Positions 7,694 to 17,970 are shown, counted from the first letter of the stretch. The stretch is DNA of 64,000 nucleotides from Symmachiella macrocystis (GCF_007860075.1 NZ_SJPP01000003.1:682001-746000); one strand, 5' to 3'. Notes: generated from the sequence alone by a model not told the origin. A program made the numbers and translations.

Positions 7694-9046
7694 TTACGAA
7701 ATCACCGCCACGCGCAGATCCATCACGTTGGTATGCGTCGGACCGGTTTTGATCAATCCGCCACAGGCGTCAAAAAACGTATACGAGTCGTTGATTGCCA
7801 AAAAGCTGCGCGGGGCCAGATTATTTTCGATAGCTTTTTCCAATACGCCCGCATCGGCGAACGCGCCGGCCACATCGGTGGGGCCGTCTTCACCGTCCGT
7901 CCCGCCGGAAAGTATCGCGATCCGCGGCAACCCGTCGTGCCACAGCACCTCTAAAGCAGCCAACACCAACTGTTGATTGCGGCCCCCACGGCGCGGCTGA
8001 TCGGTCGGCACAACATGCACGACCGGCTCTCCACCGCTGATCACGCAGACCGGCGGAGCGACCAACTGGTGGTCGTCGCGAATGGACCGGCACAAATTCG
8101 CCAATTCGACGCCACAGTCGTTCGCTTCCCCCGCATTGTCCGAACCGAGATCGTGTACGGCATAACCCAACTCCCGCGCCCGCGCTGCTGCAGCAGCAAT
8201 GGCCATACGGTTATTGCCAATAACGTGATTCGTGACCGGCGATAAGGCAGCAGGGTGTGATGTTTTTTCCGTTTCGCTTCGTTTTAAGTAGTCCAACACG
8301 GCTTGCGGCACGTCGGGAGGACTGCCAGCGTATTTGTCTAAAACGGCGAGGGCCTCCTCGGCAGTGGATTGGTCTTCAACCGTTGGCCCGGAGGCGATGA
8401 TGTCCAACGGATCGCCAATCACATCAGAAATCAGCAGTGCAATCGTTCGTCCCGCCCGGCTTTGCCTGAGCAAGCCGCCCCCTTTGATCCGCGATAACTG
8501 TTTGCGAACCGTGTTGAGTTCGTGAATCGTCGCGCCGGCGTGCATCAAAAAGCGGGTCACGTCTTGCTTGTCGGCCAGCGAAATCTCGGGCACCGGTGCC
8601 GGGAGCAATGCGCTTCCTCCACCGGAAATTAGTACCAAACAAAGATCGCGGGGCCCCAGTTGTTCGACAATCTCCAGAATTTGGTTCGCCCCGGCCACCC
8701 CCTCGGCGGTCGGTTCGTTGACTCCCGCCGGGCGCGCCGCATGCAGATGAATCTTGTGCAGCGGTCGTACACAATCGGCGGGCACATTGATCCAGCCGGT
8801 GACCTTCTCATCCAGGAGTTGCTGCCCCAAGACATTTTCGAGGGCCGCCGCCATTCCCGCTCCCGCTTTGCCGCCGCCGACGACGGCAATTTTTCCGATA
8901 TCGGCCAGCGAGAATTGTTCATCACAAATCGTCAGTCGATCGCCTTTACGGCGGACGGCGGATTGCAGCAATCGTTCGGAACGCACGGCATCGACGCCGG
9001 ACAACCAGATTTCGAGTGCTTGTCGGCCAAGAGGAGTTGGATCCAT
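7694..9046 (-). CDS. Glycerate 2-kinase (MOFRL / DUF4147 family)
   Basis: A 450-residue protein of the glycerate kinase type II (GckA/TtuD) family, which phosphorylates D-glycerate to 2-phosphoglycerate. The N-terminal DUF4147 domain contains GGGKAGAGMAAALE (about 54-67) and LISGGGSALLPAP. The C-terminal MOFRL domain contains GGRNQQLVLAALE and ILSGGTDGEDGPTDVAGAFAD. Older annotation calls some members hydroxypyruvate reductase. Its stop lies 3 bp from the convergent S2P gene. It follows the GT9 gene by 21 bp on the same strand, suggesting one transcript. Confidence 0.93.
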   Translation of the reverse strand: MDPTPLGRQALEIWLSGVDAVRSERLLQSAVRRKGDRLTICDEQFSLADIGKIAVVGGGKAGAGMAAALENVLGQQLLDEKVTGWINVPADCVRPLHKIHLHAARPAGVNEPTAEGVAGANQILEIVEQLGPRDLCLVLISGGGSALLPAPVPEISLADKQDVTRFLMHAGATIHELNTVRKQLSRIKGGGLLRQSRAGRTIALLISDVIGDPLDIIASGPTVEDQSTAEEALAVLDKYAGSPPDVPQAVLDYLKRSETEKTSHPAALSPVTNHVIGNNRMAIAAAAARARELGYAVHDLGSDNAGEANDCGVELANLCRSIRDDHQLVAPPVCVISGGEPVVHVVPTDQPRRGGRNQQLVLAALEVLWHDGLPRIAILSGGTDGEDGPTDVAGAFADAGVLEKAIENNLAPRSFLAINDSYTFFDACGGLIKTGPTHTNVMDLRVAVIS

Positions 9047-9067
9047 GAGCGGCGAACCTTGTCTCGT

Positions 9068-10147
9068 TTATGCGAGGCGCGCGGTCAAATCGTTGCGGCT
9101 CATGACCATTCTAACCGCATCGAGGACGCGCTGCGATGACAATTCGCGCAGACAAGCCATTTGCTCCGCACCGCGATGCGGGCAGATTTTTTGATAACTT
9201 CCCGCGCAAGAGACGCACGTGGAGACCAGCTGATGTTGCGGTCCCGGGGGACCGGAACGTATCGGGTCGGTGCAGGTAAAAATCCCCACCACCGGTGTTC
9301 CCAATTCGGCTGCCAAATGCATCGGTCCGGAGTCGTTCGACACAACCATGTCGACCGACTGCAACACGGCAGCCAACTCTTTGAGCGAGGTTTGTCCCGC
9401 CAGATTACGGACGTTGTTGGCGGTTCCTGTCTCAGCGACGATTCGGCTTTCAACTTCCGCTGCCAATGGAGCTTCATCGCCGCTGCCCAGCACTACGATA
9501 CCGGCGACGTTTTCTAACATCGCCGCGCGGGCGACCTCCGCAAATTTTTCGGTTGGCCAACGCTTAGTGACCCAACGTGCCCCAGGGTGTATGGCGATCA
9601 ACGGTCGCGGCAGGCCGTCCAGCAGTCGCGCCGCGGCGGAGACATCGGCGTCCGAGAGGGACAACTGCAATTGCCGGGAAGAATCGCCAACCCCAAAGGC
9701 TTCGGCCACGCGCCAATAACGCGCATGGGCCGGCATCAATCGTCCGGTGTCCGGGATTTTGACATTACAGGCTAACCCCGCCCCTTCGCGAGCCGTCTCC
9801 AATCCAATCCGAAACGGTGCCCGTGTGGCGGCGCACATCACGCCGGTCCTCAACAATCCTTGGAGATCAATGACAACATCAAACCGAGCAGCATGGAGTT
9901 GCCGAAGCAGCTTGCCCCAACTCAACAATCCCCCTTGCCGGTCAAAGGGAATCACTTGATGCAAATCCGGCTGGTCCACCAACACCCCGGAGAGTCCACG
10001 ATTGACCACCCAACTGATTTCCGCTTGCGGAAATCGCGTGCGAAGCGGTGGCAGCAACGGCAACGATTGCACAATATCCCCCAAGGCGCTGGGTTTGATA
10101 ATGCAAATTCGTCGTGCGTCCAACGACGCAAGTTGGGAGAGGGACAT
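9068..10147 (-). CDS. Glycosyltransferase family 9 (heptosyltransferase-like)
   Basis: A 359-residue GT-B glycosyltransferase related to the ADP-heptose:LPS heptosyltransferases. The N-terminal domain begins ICIIKPSALGDIVQSLPLLPPL, the GT9 signature. The C-terminal nucleotide-sugar domain contains IAIHPGARWVTKRWP and the VVSNDSGPMHLAAELGTPVVGIF motif. A cysteine-rich stretch near the end (CVSCAGSYQKICPHRG) is also seen in many heptosyltransferases. It would act at the inner membrane on lipid A-core or a related surface glycan. An RfaE-like sugar kinase at 15045-16076 could help supply the donor. Confidence 0.92.
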   Translation of the reverse strand: MSLSQLASLDARRICIIKPSALGDIVQSLPLLPPLRTRFPQAEISWVVNRGLSGVLVDQPDLHQVIPFDRQGGLLSWGKLLRQLHAARFDVVIDLQGLLRTGVMCAATRAPFRIGLETAREGAGLACNVKIPDTGRLMPAHARYWRVAEAFGVGDSSRQLQLSLSDADVSAAARLLDGLPRPLIAIHPGARWVTKRWPTEKFAEVARAAMLENVAGIVVLGSGDEAPLAAEVESRIVAETGTANNVRNLAGQTSLKELAAVLQSVDMVVSNDSGPMHLAAELGTPVVGIFTCTDPIRSGPPGPQHQLVSTCVSCAGSYQKICPHRGAEQMACLRELSSQRVLDAVRMVMSRNDLTARLA

Positions 10148-10328
10148 CCGTTTTCACTCTATTCCATGGGCAGAACTTGACGAGCGCGGATCATATCGCG
10201 TCCGTGCGATTTGCCGCAAGGTTCATTTTCGCTGTTGCCAGGCACCGCGATGTGATTTCCGGTCAAGTCGCGTATAATGCAGGGTGTCCGATAATCGCCC
10301 CGGCATTTTAAACAAGGTGAGAGACGGT

Positions 10329-13211
10329 ATGCGCTACCTGTTGATTGGGATTGTCGTCGCCTGGGGAATCTCCCCTGTCAGCGTCAGAGCCGCAGAGGAA
10401 GTCTCCGCCGAGCGTCTGCATTTGCAAAAAGGACGCTATGCCGAGGCGTTAGAAGCCTACGACGCACTGCTCAAGACCGAAAAGCTCACCCCGCAAATCG
10501 CCATCGGCCGCAGCCAATGTTTTCAGGCCCAAGGAAAATGGCAGGATGCAACCACGACGCTCGAGTCTGCAACCAAGGAGTTCCCCGAGGATGCCGGCGC
10601 GTGGGCCCGGTTGGCGGAAGTGCAATTCCTGCAGGGCCGTTTTGAGCAAGCTGACGCTGCGGTCGACAAATCACTGAAAATCAATGACGACACCCCACTC
10701 GCCCGCATGATCCAGGCGGACTTGTTGGCCGAAACGGGAAAAATCGACGAAGCGGACGCCGCATATCGTTGGTTTGTGCAATATTACAACCGCGTGCAAC
10801 CGACCGATGCTGAAACGTTGGTGCTCGTCGCCCGCGGAGCAGCGCAATACGCACGGTGGAACAGCGTGTCGCAGATTTTCAGTTTCGTTATCAACACCGT
10901 CTGCCCCGACGCTCTGGAAGCCGACACCAATGCTTGGCAAGCGTATCATTTCTCCGGCAGTTTGTTGTTGGAAAAATACAATCGCGGGCAAGCCGTGCCG
11001 GAATTTCGTAGCGCATTGGCGATCAATCCTCGCTCGGCGGATGTCTACGCCGAGATGGCCCGGGCGGCGGCGCAGGATTTCGAACTGGATGAAGCCCGTG
11101 AATTCGCCGACCGAGCATTACAAATCGCTCCGAACCACGTGGCTGCTCTGCAAGTCCGCTCGGAGGTGGAATTCAGCGAAGGCAAAACCGAAGCCGCCTT
11201 GGCAACGCTGCAAGAGGCACTGAAGGTCAATCCCCGCGATCAAGAAACGCTAGCACGGACAGCCGCCTGTTATCTGATGTTGGATGGCTTTCCCAGTGAT
11301 GAATCGTTGGCAGCGCTGCTGGCTGCCTTTGACGCCGAAAAACCAGCCGATATGAAAGACGAAAGTCGATTCGGAAAATTGGTGGTCGACCTGGCGACGG
11401 TCAATCCTCGGCCGGGCAAGTTTTTTACGTTGCTAGGCGAACAGTTGGAATCGAAACGGAAGTTCGCGCTGTCGGAACGTTGCTACAAATTCGCCATGCA
11501 GCGCATGCCGATGCTGGCCGAACCGCAAACCGCGCTGGGCATGTTGTATATGCAAATCGGCCGCGTGGATGAGGCGGGCGTGATCCTCGACAAGGCCTTC
11601 GATCTCGACCCGTACCATGTCCGCGTGAGTAACATGCGCAAAGTCATCAAGGTGCTTTCGGGCTACGAAACGATCACCACGGATCACTTCGTGATTCGCG
11701 TCGACTCCGAATTCGATAAAGTCCTCGGCCGGTATATGGCGGAATACTTGGAAGAGGAATACGGCAAGTTGGTCAAACAGTTCGGCTACGAACCGCCGAC
11801 GCGGACGCATTTTGAGGTCTACAACAAATCGCAAGGGCTTTCAGCACACCAATGGTTCAGTGCGCGAATGGTGGGATTACCGTGGATTCAAACGATCGGC
11901 GCGTCCACAGGATTGATCGTGGCGCTCGCCTCCCCCACGGCGGTCGAAGAACCGTTCAATTGGGCTCGCGTGTTGCGGCACGAATTTGTGCACATCCTCA
12001 CGCTCCAACAAACGCATTTCAATATCCCGCACTGGTTCACGGAAGCATTGGCGGTCCGCAACGAAGGCTATCCACGATCGCAAACCTGGAACCTGATGCT
12101 GGCTCGCCGCGTCCCTCGCGACGAAATCATGACTCTGGAGACGATCAATCAGGCCTTCATTAAACCAGAGACTCCCGAAGACTGGCAGATGGCTTATTGC
12201 CAAAGCGAGATCTATGCTGAATACATGGTCAAGTTGGCCGGCGAGGAATCGCTGGGAAAAATGCTCAATGCCTATCGCGACAATCTCGACACAGCCGCCG
12301 CCATTCAACGTGTCTTTGGCATGGATCAGGCGGCGTTTGAAAAAGGTTACCGCGCGTATCTCGACCAGACCGTCGCCGCCATCCCTCGACCGGCATCCGC
12401 TGACAACGTGCAACCGAAAACATTAGCGGAATTAGAAAAAGCATTTCGCGCTGATCCAGATAACGCGACAGCACGCGGCGAATATGCCGCCGGACTGTTG
12501 GAAGCGGGACAATTCAAACAGGCGCGGAAATTCGCAAACTCCGCTCTGAAAAAGAATTCCGCCGAACCACAAGCCGCCATCGTGTTAGCGCAATTGGAAA
12601 TCAAGGGGGCCAATCCTGCTCAAGCGATTGAATACCTGAATGAAGCCTTGGACGAAGAGAATCCGCATCCCGGTGTGGTCAAATGGTTGGGGCAACTGCA
12701 ATTGAAAGCCCAAAACTACGCCGAGTCGGCTCGCGTTTACGAATTGATTCGCAAGGAGGATGCGGAGAATGTCGAGTGGGTTAAGATGCTGTCAGTCGCT
12801 TATTTGAACTTGGGCGACACAGAAAAACTCAAACCGCTGTTGAAGCAATTTGTGGAATTAGAATTCGACCAAATCGCCCCTCGAAAAAAATTGGCAGCGG
12901 TCTACCTCTCGGAAAAAAACTACGACGAGGCACTGCACTATGCCAAAACGGCTCTCTATATCGATGTGTTGGACGTGGAGGTACACCGCCTGCTTGGCGA
13001 AGCGTATGCTGGAAAAAAACAATACGACCGGGCCATCGAAGAATTCGAAGTCGCCCTAGAACTGAAACCCGAGGACGCCGATTTGACCTATAAGCTGGGT
13101 GAAGCCCAACACCAAGCGGGGGACAACCCAGCGGCGGAGAAAACATTGCGCGGATTGCTGCTCAAACATCCCAAACACACTGCCGCTCAAGAGTTACTTA
13201 AGAAATTGTAA
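10329..13211 (+). CDS. Exported TPR protein with gluzincin (peptidase MA-like) domain
   Basis: A 960-residue protein. A signal peptide (about residues 1-23, ending VRAAEE) is followed by TPR-like helical repeats to about residue 440. A metallopeptidase-like domain follows, with zinc motif HEFVH (551-555) and a downstream WFTEALAV glutamate as probable third ligand. A second TPR array fills the C-terminus from about 710. This matches the peptidase MA family fused to TPRs, common in Planctomycetes, with unknown substrates. ATG 10329, preceded by AAGGTGAG, is chosen over 10284 because it directly begins the signal peptide. The TIGR03790 gene lies 161 bp downstream on the same strand. Confidence 0.87.
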   Translation: MRYLLIGIVVAWGISPVSVRAAEEVSAERLHLQKGRYAEALEAYDALLKTEKLTPQIAIGRSQCFQAQGKWQDATTTLESATKEFPEDAGAWARLAEVQFLQGRFEQADAAVDKSLKINDDTPLARMIQADLLAETGKIDEADAAYRWFVQYYNRVQPTDAETLVLVARGAAQYARWNSVSQIFSFVINTVCPDALEADTNAWQAYHFSGSLLLEKYNRGQAVPEFRSALAINPRSADVYAEMARAAAQDFELDEAREFADRALQIAPNHVAALQVRSEVEFSEGKTEAALATLQEALKVNPRDQETLARTAACYLMLDGFPSDESLAALLAAFDAEKPADMKDESRFGKLVVDLATVNPRPGKFFTLLGEQLESKRKFALSERCYKFAMQRMPMLAEPQTALGMLYMQIGRVDEAGVILDKAFDLDPYHVRVSNMRKVIKVLSGYETITTDHFVIRVDSEFDKVLGRYMAEYLEEEYGKLVKQFGYEPPTRTHFEVYNKSQGLSAHQWFSARMVGLPWIQTIGASTGLIVALASPTAVEEPFNWARVLRHEFVHILTLQQTHFNIPHWFTEALAVRNEGYPRSQTWNLMLARRVPRDEIMTLETINQAFIKPETPEDWQMAYCQSEIYAEYMVKLAGEESLGKMLNAYRDNLDTAAAIQRVFGMDQAAFEKGYRAYLDQTVAAIPRPASADNVQPKTLAELEKAFRADPDNATARGEYAAGLLEAGQFKQARKFANSALKKNSAEPQAAIVLAQLEIKGANPAQAIEYLNEALDEENPHPGVVKWLGQLQLKAQNYAESARVYELIRKEDAENVEWVKMLSVAYLNLGDTEKLKPLLKQFVELEFDQIAPRKKLAAVYLSEKNYDEALHYAKTALYIDVLDVEVHRLLGEAYAGKKQYDRAIEEFEVALELKPEDADLTYKLGEAQHQAGDNPAAEKTLRGLLLKHPKHTAAQELLKKL

Positions 13212-13372
13212 CCGGCCCCGTGCCTGCCACAGTGCAATCATCTATGCGTGAGCCATGTGATCAACGCTCGCGGGGCGATGTCCGATCCGCTGGGAACTTG
13301 CTATGATGGCCCACCGCGGCTTGCCCTGCTTCGTGATGGATTCGTTTTACATTCAGCCGGAAAGTTCAGCCG

Positions 13373-15043
13373 ATGAGAATTGTTTTAGCCGCCCTAGTCT
13401 TGCTCCTCGTTCCGCAAGTGGTCCAAGCCGAACTGAAGCCGGCGGAGATCGCCATCGTAGCGATGCGAAATAGTCGGCAGTCTGTGGAATTGGCGGAGTA
13501 TTACGCCGAGGCCCGCGGCATCCCGCTGGAACACATTTGCCTCATCGACAGCAAAGCAGGAGAAGAGGTGTCCCGCGAGGAGTGGGAAATGGGGATCCGC
13601 CCGCAAATTCGCGGCTGGATTGTCGAAAACAAATTAGCGTCCAAACTTCGCTGCTTAGTGACGGTCTGGGACGTTCCGCTCAAGATCGGCAAAGAGGATC
13701 CGCAATTTCCCATCACCGTTGATCGCGTGGCCTATTTGAAAGGCGAGCGTGAGAATCGCATTTTTCGATTGCGAAGCTTGATCGCGTCCATCAATGAACT
13801 TCTCCCCGGCCCCGACGGGCCGCCACCCATGCCGGCAGAATCTACTGACCTCAAGGTGCTCATTAAAGACTTCCAGACTGCATTTGGTGCAATCCGTGAC
13901 CGCATGAAACCGGTAGCCGATACGCCCGAGGGGCGCGCGGCCAACACACAACTCTCCGCCATATTCACCGCAGGCGGCGGATTGGTGAACGTGGTGCGAA
14001 ACATACAAACCCAAATTCAACAGCAACCCGACAACAACGCATTGAAAAATTCGATGACCAATTCCCTCGGTCGCATCGCCGGTTTGACCGAAGGCCGTGC
14101 CGCGCTGGAACGCTTGTCCGACGGCATTGAAAAAGACGAAGCGATGCTGTCCTTAGTCGAAAAAAGCGACGGCTTGCTGGGTTCGCTCTCCTGGATCGAT
14201 GGACAGCTAGAACTGCTGAAGAAAAATGAGACCTATGCCAGTTTCGATAGCGAACTGTCACTGCTGTATTGGCCGTCGTACACATTGGGACGCTGGCAAC
14301 AAAATGTGCTCAACTATCGCTTCGACAATTCCTACACCCGGCAAGTACGGGCGACCCTCATGGTTTCTCGGATCGAAGCTCCCACGTTTGAACTCTCCAA
14401 GAAACTGATCGACACAGCCATCGCGGTCGAAAAAACCGGGTTGGAGGGCAAGGTATATCTCGATTCCCGCGGTCGGGGCAAACTCGGTGAAACGGCTCCT
14501 CGCGGATCGATCAAAGATTTTGACTCTCAACTTTTGAATCTGGCAGGCTTTCTCCGCAAGGAAACCGACCTGACTGTCGTTTTGGATGAAGTCGAGGAAG
14601 TCTTTCAACCCGGGGATTGCCCGCTGGCAGCGCTCTACTGCGGCTGGTATTCGTTGGCCAACTACATCGACGCTTTCGAATGGCAGCCCGGAGCGGTCGG
14701 GTATCATCTTGCTAGCGCCGAAGCCACGACGCTCCGCAAACCGACCAGCAAGGTCTGGTGCAAACGCATGTTAGAGGATGGTGTCTGCGCAACGATTGGC
14801 CCGGTCCAAGAACCATATCTGGCTGCATTTCCCCGACCCAATGAATTCTTCCTGCTCCTGCTCTCCGGCAAGCATACGCTGGTCGAATGCTACTATCGCT
14901 GCAAGCCTTACAATTCCTGGGTCATGGTCTTGGTGGGGGATCCGCTGTACAACCCGTATAAGGCCAACCCGAAATTCGTGGGAAAGAAACTGCCGTTGGC
15001 TATCGAGAACCTGATCAACGGGCCAGCCGCTGAGATGCCGTAG
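13373..15043 (+). CDS. TIGR03790 family exported protein of unknown function
   Basis: A 556-residue protein with a signal peptide (about 1-19, ending VQA). The mature N-terminus (IVAMRNSRQSVELAEYYAEARGIPLEHICLID) and the later LVTVWDVPLKIG and CALYCGWYSLANY-like segments match the TIGR03790 family as I recall it; no biochemical function is known to me. An inserted region of roughly residues 130-290, partly helical, sits between the conserved blocks. The C-terminus contains MVLVGDPLYNPYK, also typical of the family. It lies downstream of the TPR/peptidase gene and ends one base before the convergent sugar-kinase gene. Confidence 0.8.
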   Translation: MRIVLAALVLLLVPQVVQAELKPAEIAIVAMRNSRQSVELAEYYAEARGIPLEHICLIDSKAGEEVSREEWEMGIRPQIRGWIVENKLASKLRCLVTVWDVPLKIGKEDPQFPITVDRVAYLKGERENRIFRLRSLIASINELLPGPDGPPPMPAESTDLKVLIKDFQTAFGAIRDRMKPVADTPEGRAANTQLSAIFTAGGGLVNVVRNIQTQIQQQPDNNALKNSMTNSLGRIAGLTEGRAALERLSDGIEKDEAMLSLVEKSDGLLGSLSWIDGQLELLKKNETYASFDSELSLLYWPSYTLGRWQQNVLNYRFDNSYTRQVRATLMVSRIEAPTFELSKKLIDTAIAVEKTGLEGKVYLDSRGRGKLGETAPRGSIKDFDSQLLNLAGFLRKETDLTVVLDEVEEVFQPGDCPLAALYCGWYSLANYIDAFEWQPGAVGYHLASAEATTLRKPTSKVWCKRMLEDGVCATIGPVQEPYLAAFPRPNEFFLLLLSGKHTLVECYYRCKPYNSWVMVLVGDPLYNPYKANPKFVGKKLPLAIENLINGPAAEMP

Positions 15044-15044
15044 G

Positions 15045-16076
15045 TCAGACGCGTTCTTGAAAACGCTTACGCAGAGTCTCAGGCGAAGCGGTGCCTGTCA
15101 CGCCAATTTGCTGCACGGTGATCGATGCCACCAAACAGCCCAACTCGGCCGCTTCGACCGCAGTCGCTCCCGCTCCCAGCGACGAAACAATCCCCGCCGT
15201 CGTGCTGTCACCCGCCCCCACAATATCGATCTCGCCGGTCACCGGCACGGTCGGTATGTGCGTCGTCGTGTCCGCTTCGCAATACAGAATGCCCGCTTCA
15301 CCCAACGTGGTATAAACGGGCCGCCCGGTGGTTTGAGATAATTTTTTGCCCGCTGCCGCAATCGCGTCGCGATCTTCTGCCCGACTGGATGAGACCCCGA
15401 TCGATTTCAGCAATTCGGCGTTGTTTGGTTTCGTGGTGACATTGCGGTACATCCGAATTTGCGAACGGCTGTCGGCAAAAATTAACTTGTCCGGATGTTC
15501 GCTTCCCAGCCGGGAAATATGTTCCCGCACCGCATCGGTGACGACTCCGTTATTACGTTCGTCAACTTGATCCATCACGATGAGCGCATCGACATCGCTG
15601 AACACGGCATCGATGTGGGCGATTACCTGCTGGTTGATCTCACTGCCTTGCGGGACGCGATTTTTGATGTCGATCCGATTCAACTCAACCGCCGGTCCGT
15701 CGGATTGCGAGAGCATTGGCTTAGTATAAGTGGGTGTCATCCGCTCGTCACATTGCACGACGTGCGTGCTCTCGACGTTGATCCGATCCAAGCCGCGCAA
15801 CAATTCATAGGCGCCGCCATCGCAGCCGACGACGGAAATGGCTTTGAGCGTCCCCACCCCCAGCGCAGCTAAATTGTTAAGGACTGTTCCCGCAGCGCCG
15901 GGATAACAACGGTCGCCGACGACCTGATAAGCATCGAGGCCGGTTTCCACGGATTTTTCCGTCAAACCGGCATCAAGATCTAAGTACCGGTCCAGAAACA
16001 AATCTCCCACTACGGCAATCGACAGCGTGGAGAACTTAGCGAGGACATCTTCAAATTTAGCGGGAGTCAGTTGCAT
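15045..16076 (-). CDS. PfkB-family sugar kinase, RfaE/HldE N-domain-like
   Basis: A 343-residue carbohydrate kinase resembling the kinase half of HldE/RfaE, which phosphorylates D-glycero-D-manno-heptose 7-phosphate. The N-terminal motif VVGDLFLDRYLD (about 21-32) and the ATP-binding/catalytic motif DIVGAGDSTTAG (about 287-298, Asp as base) are intact. No adenylyltransferase domain is attached, so it would be a HldA-like stand-alone kinase. A GT9 heptosyltransferase-like gene about 5 kb away is consistent with a heptose role, but other sugars are possible. It lies downstream of, and in the same direction as, the suf cluster, 65 bp after the Rieske gene. Confidence 0.85.
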   Translation of the reverse strand: MQLTPAKFEDVLAKFSTLSIAVVGDLFLDRYLDLDAGLTEKSVETGLDAYQVVGDRCYPGAAGTVLNNLAALGVGTLKAISVVGCDGGAYELLRGLDRINVESTHVVQCDERMTPTYTKPMLSQSDGPAVELNRIDIKNRVPQGSEINQQVIAHIDAVFSDVDALIVMDQVDERNNGVVTDAVREHISRLGSEHPDKLIFADSRSQIRMYRNVTTKPNNAELLKSIGVSSSRAEDRDAIAAAGKKLSQTTGRPVYTTLGEAGILYCEADTTTHIPTVPVTGEIDIVGAGDSTTAGIVSSLGAGATAVEAAELGCLVASITVQQIGVTGTASPETLRKRFQERV

Positions 16077-16141
16077 GGGGGGCGTGCCGGGAATCTGTGC
16101 GGATCAAATATTCAATCCGACATTTAAGCAGACACGGCCCG

Positions 16142-16453
16142 CTATGTCACGCTCACCAACACCGCGCCGTCTTCAATTTTGACCTCGTAGGTCGGCACAG
16201 CTTCAAAGGCGGGCATGGAAAGTGCTGCGCCGGATGTGACATCGAAACGGGCGCCGTGTCGCGGACAGGTGATTTCGTTGCCTTCCAGCGGACCATCGGT
16301 CAGCGGCTGCCCATCGTGCGTGCAGACATCTTCGATGCAGTAATAGTTATCGCCGACGCGCAACACCAACACGGGGACGTCATCCACAATCGCCGCGATC
16401 CGCTCACCGGGAGCAATGTCGTCTACGGACGCCACACGCTGAAATTCCGACAT
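16142..16453 (-). CDS. Rieske-type ferredoxin (non-heme iron oxygenase ferredoxin-like)
   Basis: A 103-residue small Rieske [2Fe-2S] protein. Ligands are C44 and H46 (CTH) and C63 and H66 (CPRH), with the expected spacing. Such proteins carry electrons to dioxygenases, but this one is the last gene of the SUF cluster, a common placement for small Rieske ferredoxins in several phyla. The frame is open to 16531, but ATG 16453 gives the conserved N-terminus and is chosen. It begins 109 bp after the sufD stop. Confidence 0.93.
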   Translation of the reverse strand: MSEFQRVASVDDIAPGERIAAIVDDVPVLVLRVGDNYYCIEDVCTHDGQPLTDGPLEGNEITCPRHGARFDVTSGAALSMPAFEAVPTYEVKIEDGAVLVSVT

Positions 16454-16562
16454 ACTGTTTTTTCCATTCGCACGAAATCGCGCTGAATAATCGCGCCTGA
16501 TGAATATGTTCCACGACCCGCCGTCGCACACCGACAGTTTGCCTATATAGCAGTGAGCTCTT

Positions 16563-17903
16563 TTAGAGTCGTCCGATGCCCAGTTTTTTCTCTACGGCTT
16601 GGCTGAGCGTTTCGCGGACCATTTCCATCGGAATGCGGTCGTAGACGCCGTGGAAAAAGCCCTCGACAATCATATGCATCGCTTCGTGCTGGGTCATGCC
16701 GCGGCACATGCTGTAAAAAATTTGCTCTTCATCGACTCGACCAGCGGTGGCGCCATGCGTGCAACGCACGTCGTCCGCTTCTATTTCCAGGCCCGGAATC
16801 GCATCCGCGCGGCAGGTCGGCGTGAGCACCAAGCTATCGTTGCGCTGATAACCGTCGGTTTGTTGCGCTTCTTTTTCAACGCGAATCATACCCCGCCAAA
16901 TCACCCTCGAACGATCGCGCAGCACATCTTTATACAGCAAGTCGCTGTGAGTGTGCGGCGCTTCGTGGGCCTGTTTGGTGTAGTAGGACAGTACCTGCCG
17001 ATTGGTGGCAAAGGTCACGCCGTTGACTTCCGCACTGGCGCCGGTGCCTTTGAGGATCACGTCTTGGTGCACGTGAGCCAACTTCGATCCCAACGCCGCT
17101 ACGGTCCATTGCAACGAACCGCTTTGTTCGACAAGTCCCCCTTGATGGGCGAAATGCCATGTCTTTTGATTCCAGTTTTGCAATTGCACGTACCGCAAGT
17201 TGGCACGGGCACCGACGATCAATTCCACGGCACCGATGTGCAATCCCGGAGCGTCGGTCGTCGCCGAAGCGGTCTCTTCCAACAGCGTGGCTGAGGCCCC
17301 TTCTTCGAGGATGATCAACGTGTGACTCAACTCAGCAGCACCGGCGGCCGACAAGCCGATCAAACTGTGCAGCGGTTCTTCTAAATTCACGTTGCGGGGG
17401 ACGTATAAGACTGTTCCGCCCGTCCAAAATGCCGCGTGCAATGCGGAGAAGCGATCCGTTTCGGGATGTACCGCACGGGTCATCAGGTGTGGTTCGAGGA
17501 TGTCGCGGTGTTCGTGTACCAAATCGGCAAGGCTACCGAAGATCACGCCCCGCTCGGCCAACGATGCATCGACGCGTTGGGCGGTCGTATTGCCGTCGAC
17601 ATGCGCGACGGCACCGGCATAGGTCGCTCGGTCGTGCATCAGCGTTTCAAGCTCAGCGGCTGTGTCGGCCGTGGGATGGACCGTGAATGCCGACGGATCA
17701 AATCCGCGAATGTCGACCCGTTTCCACTCTTCGGGATCGAGTTCCTCTTGCGACTTTTTGCTATACAGCTCAAATGCCCGGCGCCGCAATTCGGTGACCC
17801 AATCGGGTTCGTCGCGTGCATCTAAAAAACGGGCAAAGGCCGCTTCATCAAATCCGCCGTCGGTCTTCGCGGGAGATGTCATCGTGTCCACTGGTGAGTT
17901 CAT
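16563..17903 (-). CDS. sufD: Fe-S cluster assembly scaffold subunit SufD
   Basis: A 446-residue member of the SufB/SufD family, which forms the SufBC2D scaffold where Fe-S clusters are built. The C-terminal beta-helix core is recognisable: DLLYKDVLRDRSRVIWRGMIRV, then CTHGATAGRVDEEQIFYSMCRGM, the conserved 'H-G-A/E-x-x-G/x' segment. The family C-terminus with a terminal helix near VRETLSQAVEKKLG is also present. It is shorter than SufB and lacks SufB's long N-terminal region. ATG 17903 is chosen over a TTG at 17918 and an internal ATG at 17882; the ribosome-binding site is weak. It is separated from sufB by an inverted pair of GC-rich repeats. Confidence 0.94.
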   Translation of the reverse strand: MNSPVDTMTSPAKTDGGFDEAAFARFLDARDEPDWVTELRRRAFELYSKKSQEELDPEEWKRVDIRGFDPSAFTVHPTADTAAELETLMHDRATYAGAVAHVDGNTTAQRVDASLAERGVIFGSLADLVHEHRDILEPHLMTRAVHPETDRFSALHAAFWTGGTVLYVPRNVNLEEPLHSLIGLSAAGAAELSHTLIILEEGASATLLEETASATTDAPGLHIGAVELIVGARANLRYVQLQNWNQKTWHFAHQGGLVEQSGSLQWTVAALGSKLAHVHQDVILKGTGASAEVNGVTFATNRQVLSYYTKQAHEAPHTHSDLLYKDVLRDRSRVIWRGMIRVEKEAQQTDGYQRNDSLVLTPTCRADAIPGLEIEADDVRCTHGATAGRVDEEQIFYSMCRGMTQHEAMHMIVEGFFHGVYDRIPMEMVRETLSQAVEKKLGIGRL

Positions 17904-17970
17904 GTCTCGTGTGCGCAATATGTGTGTGTTGTACGGGGATGTTTTCTATGAGCGCCGGTATGCCGTGCAC

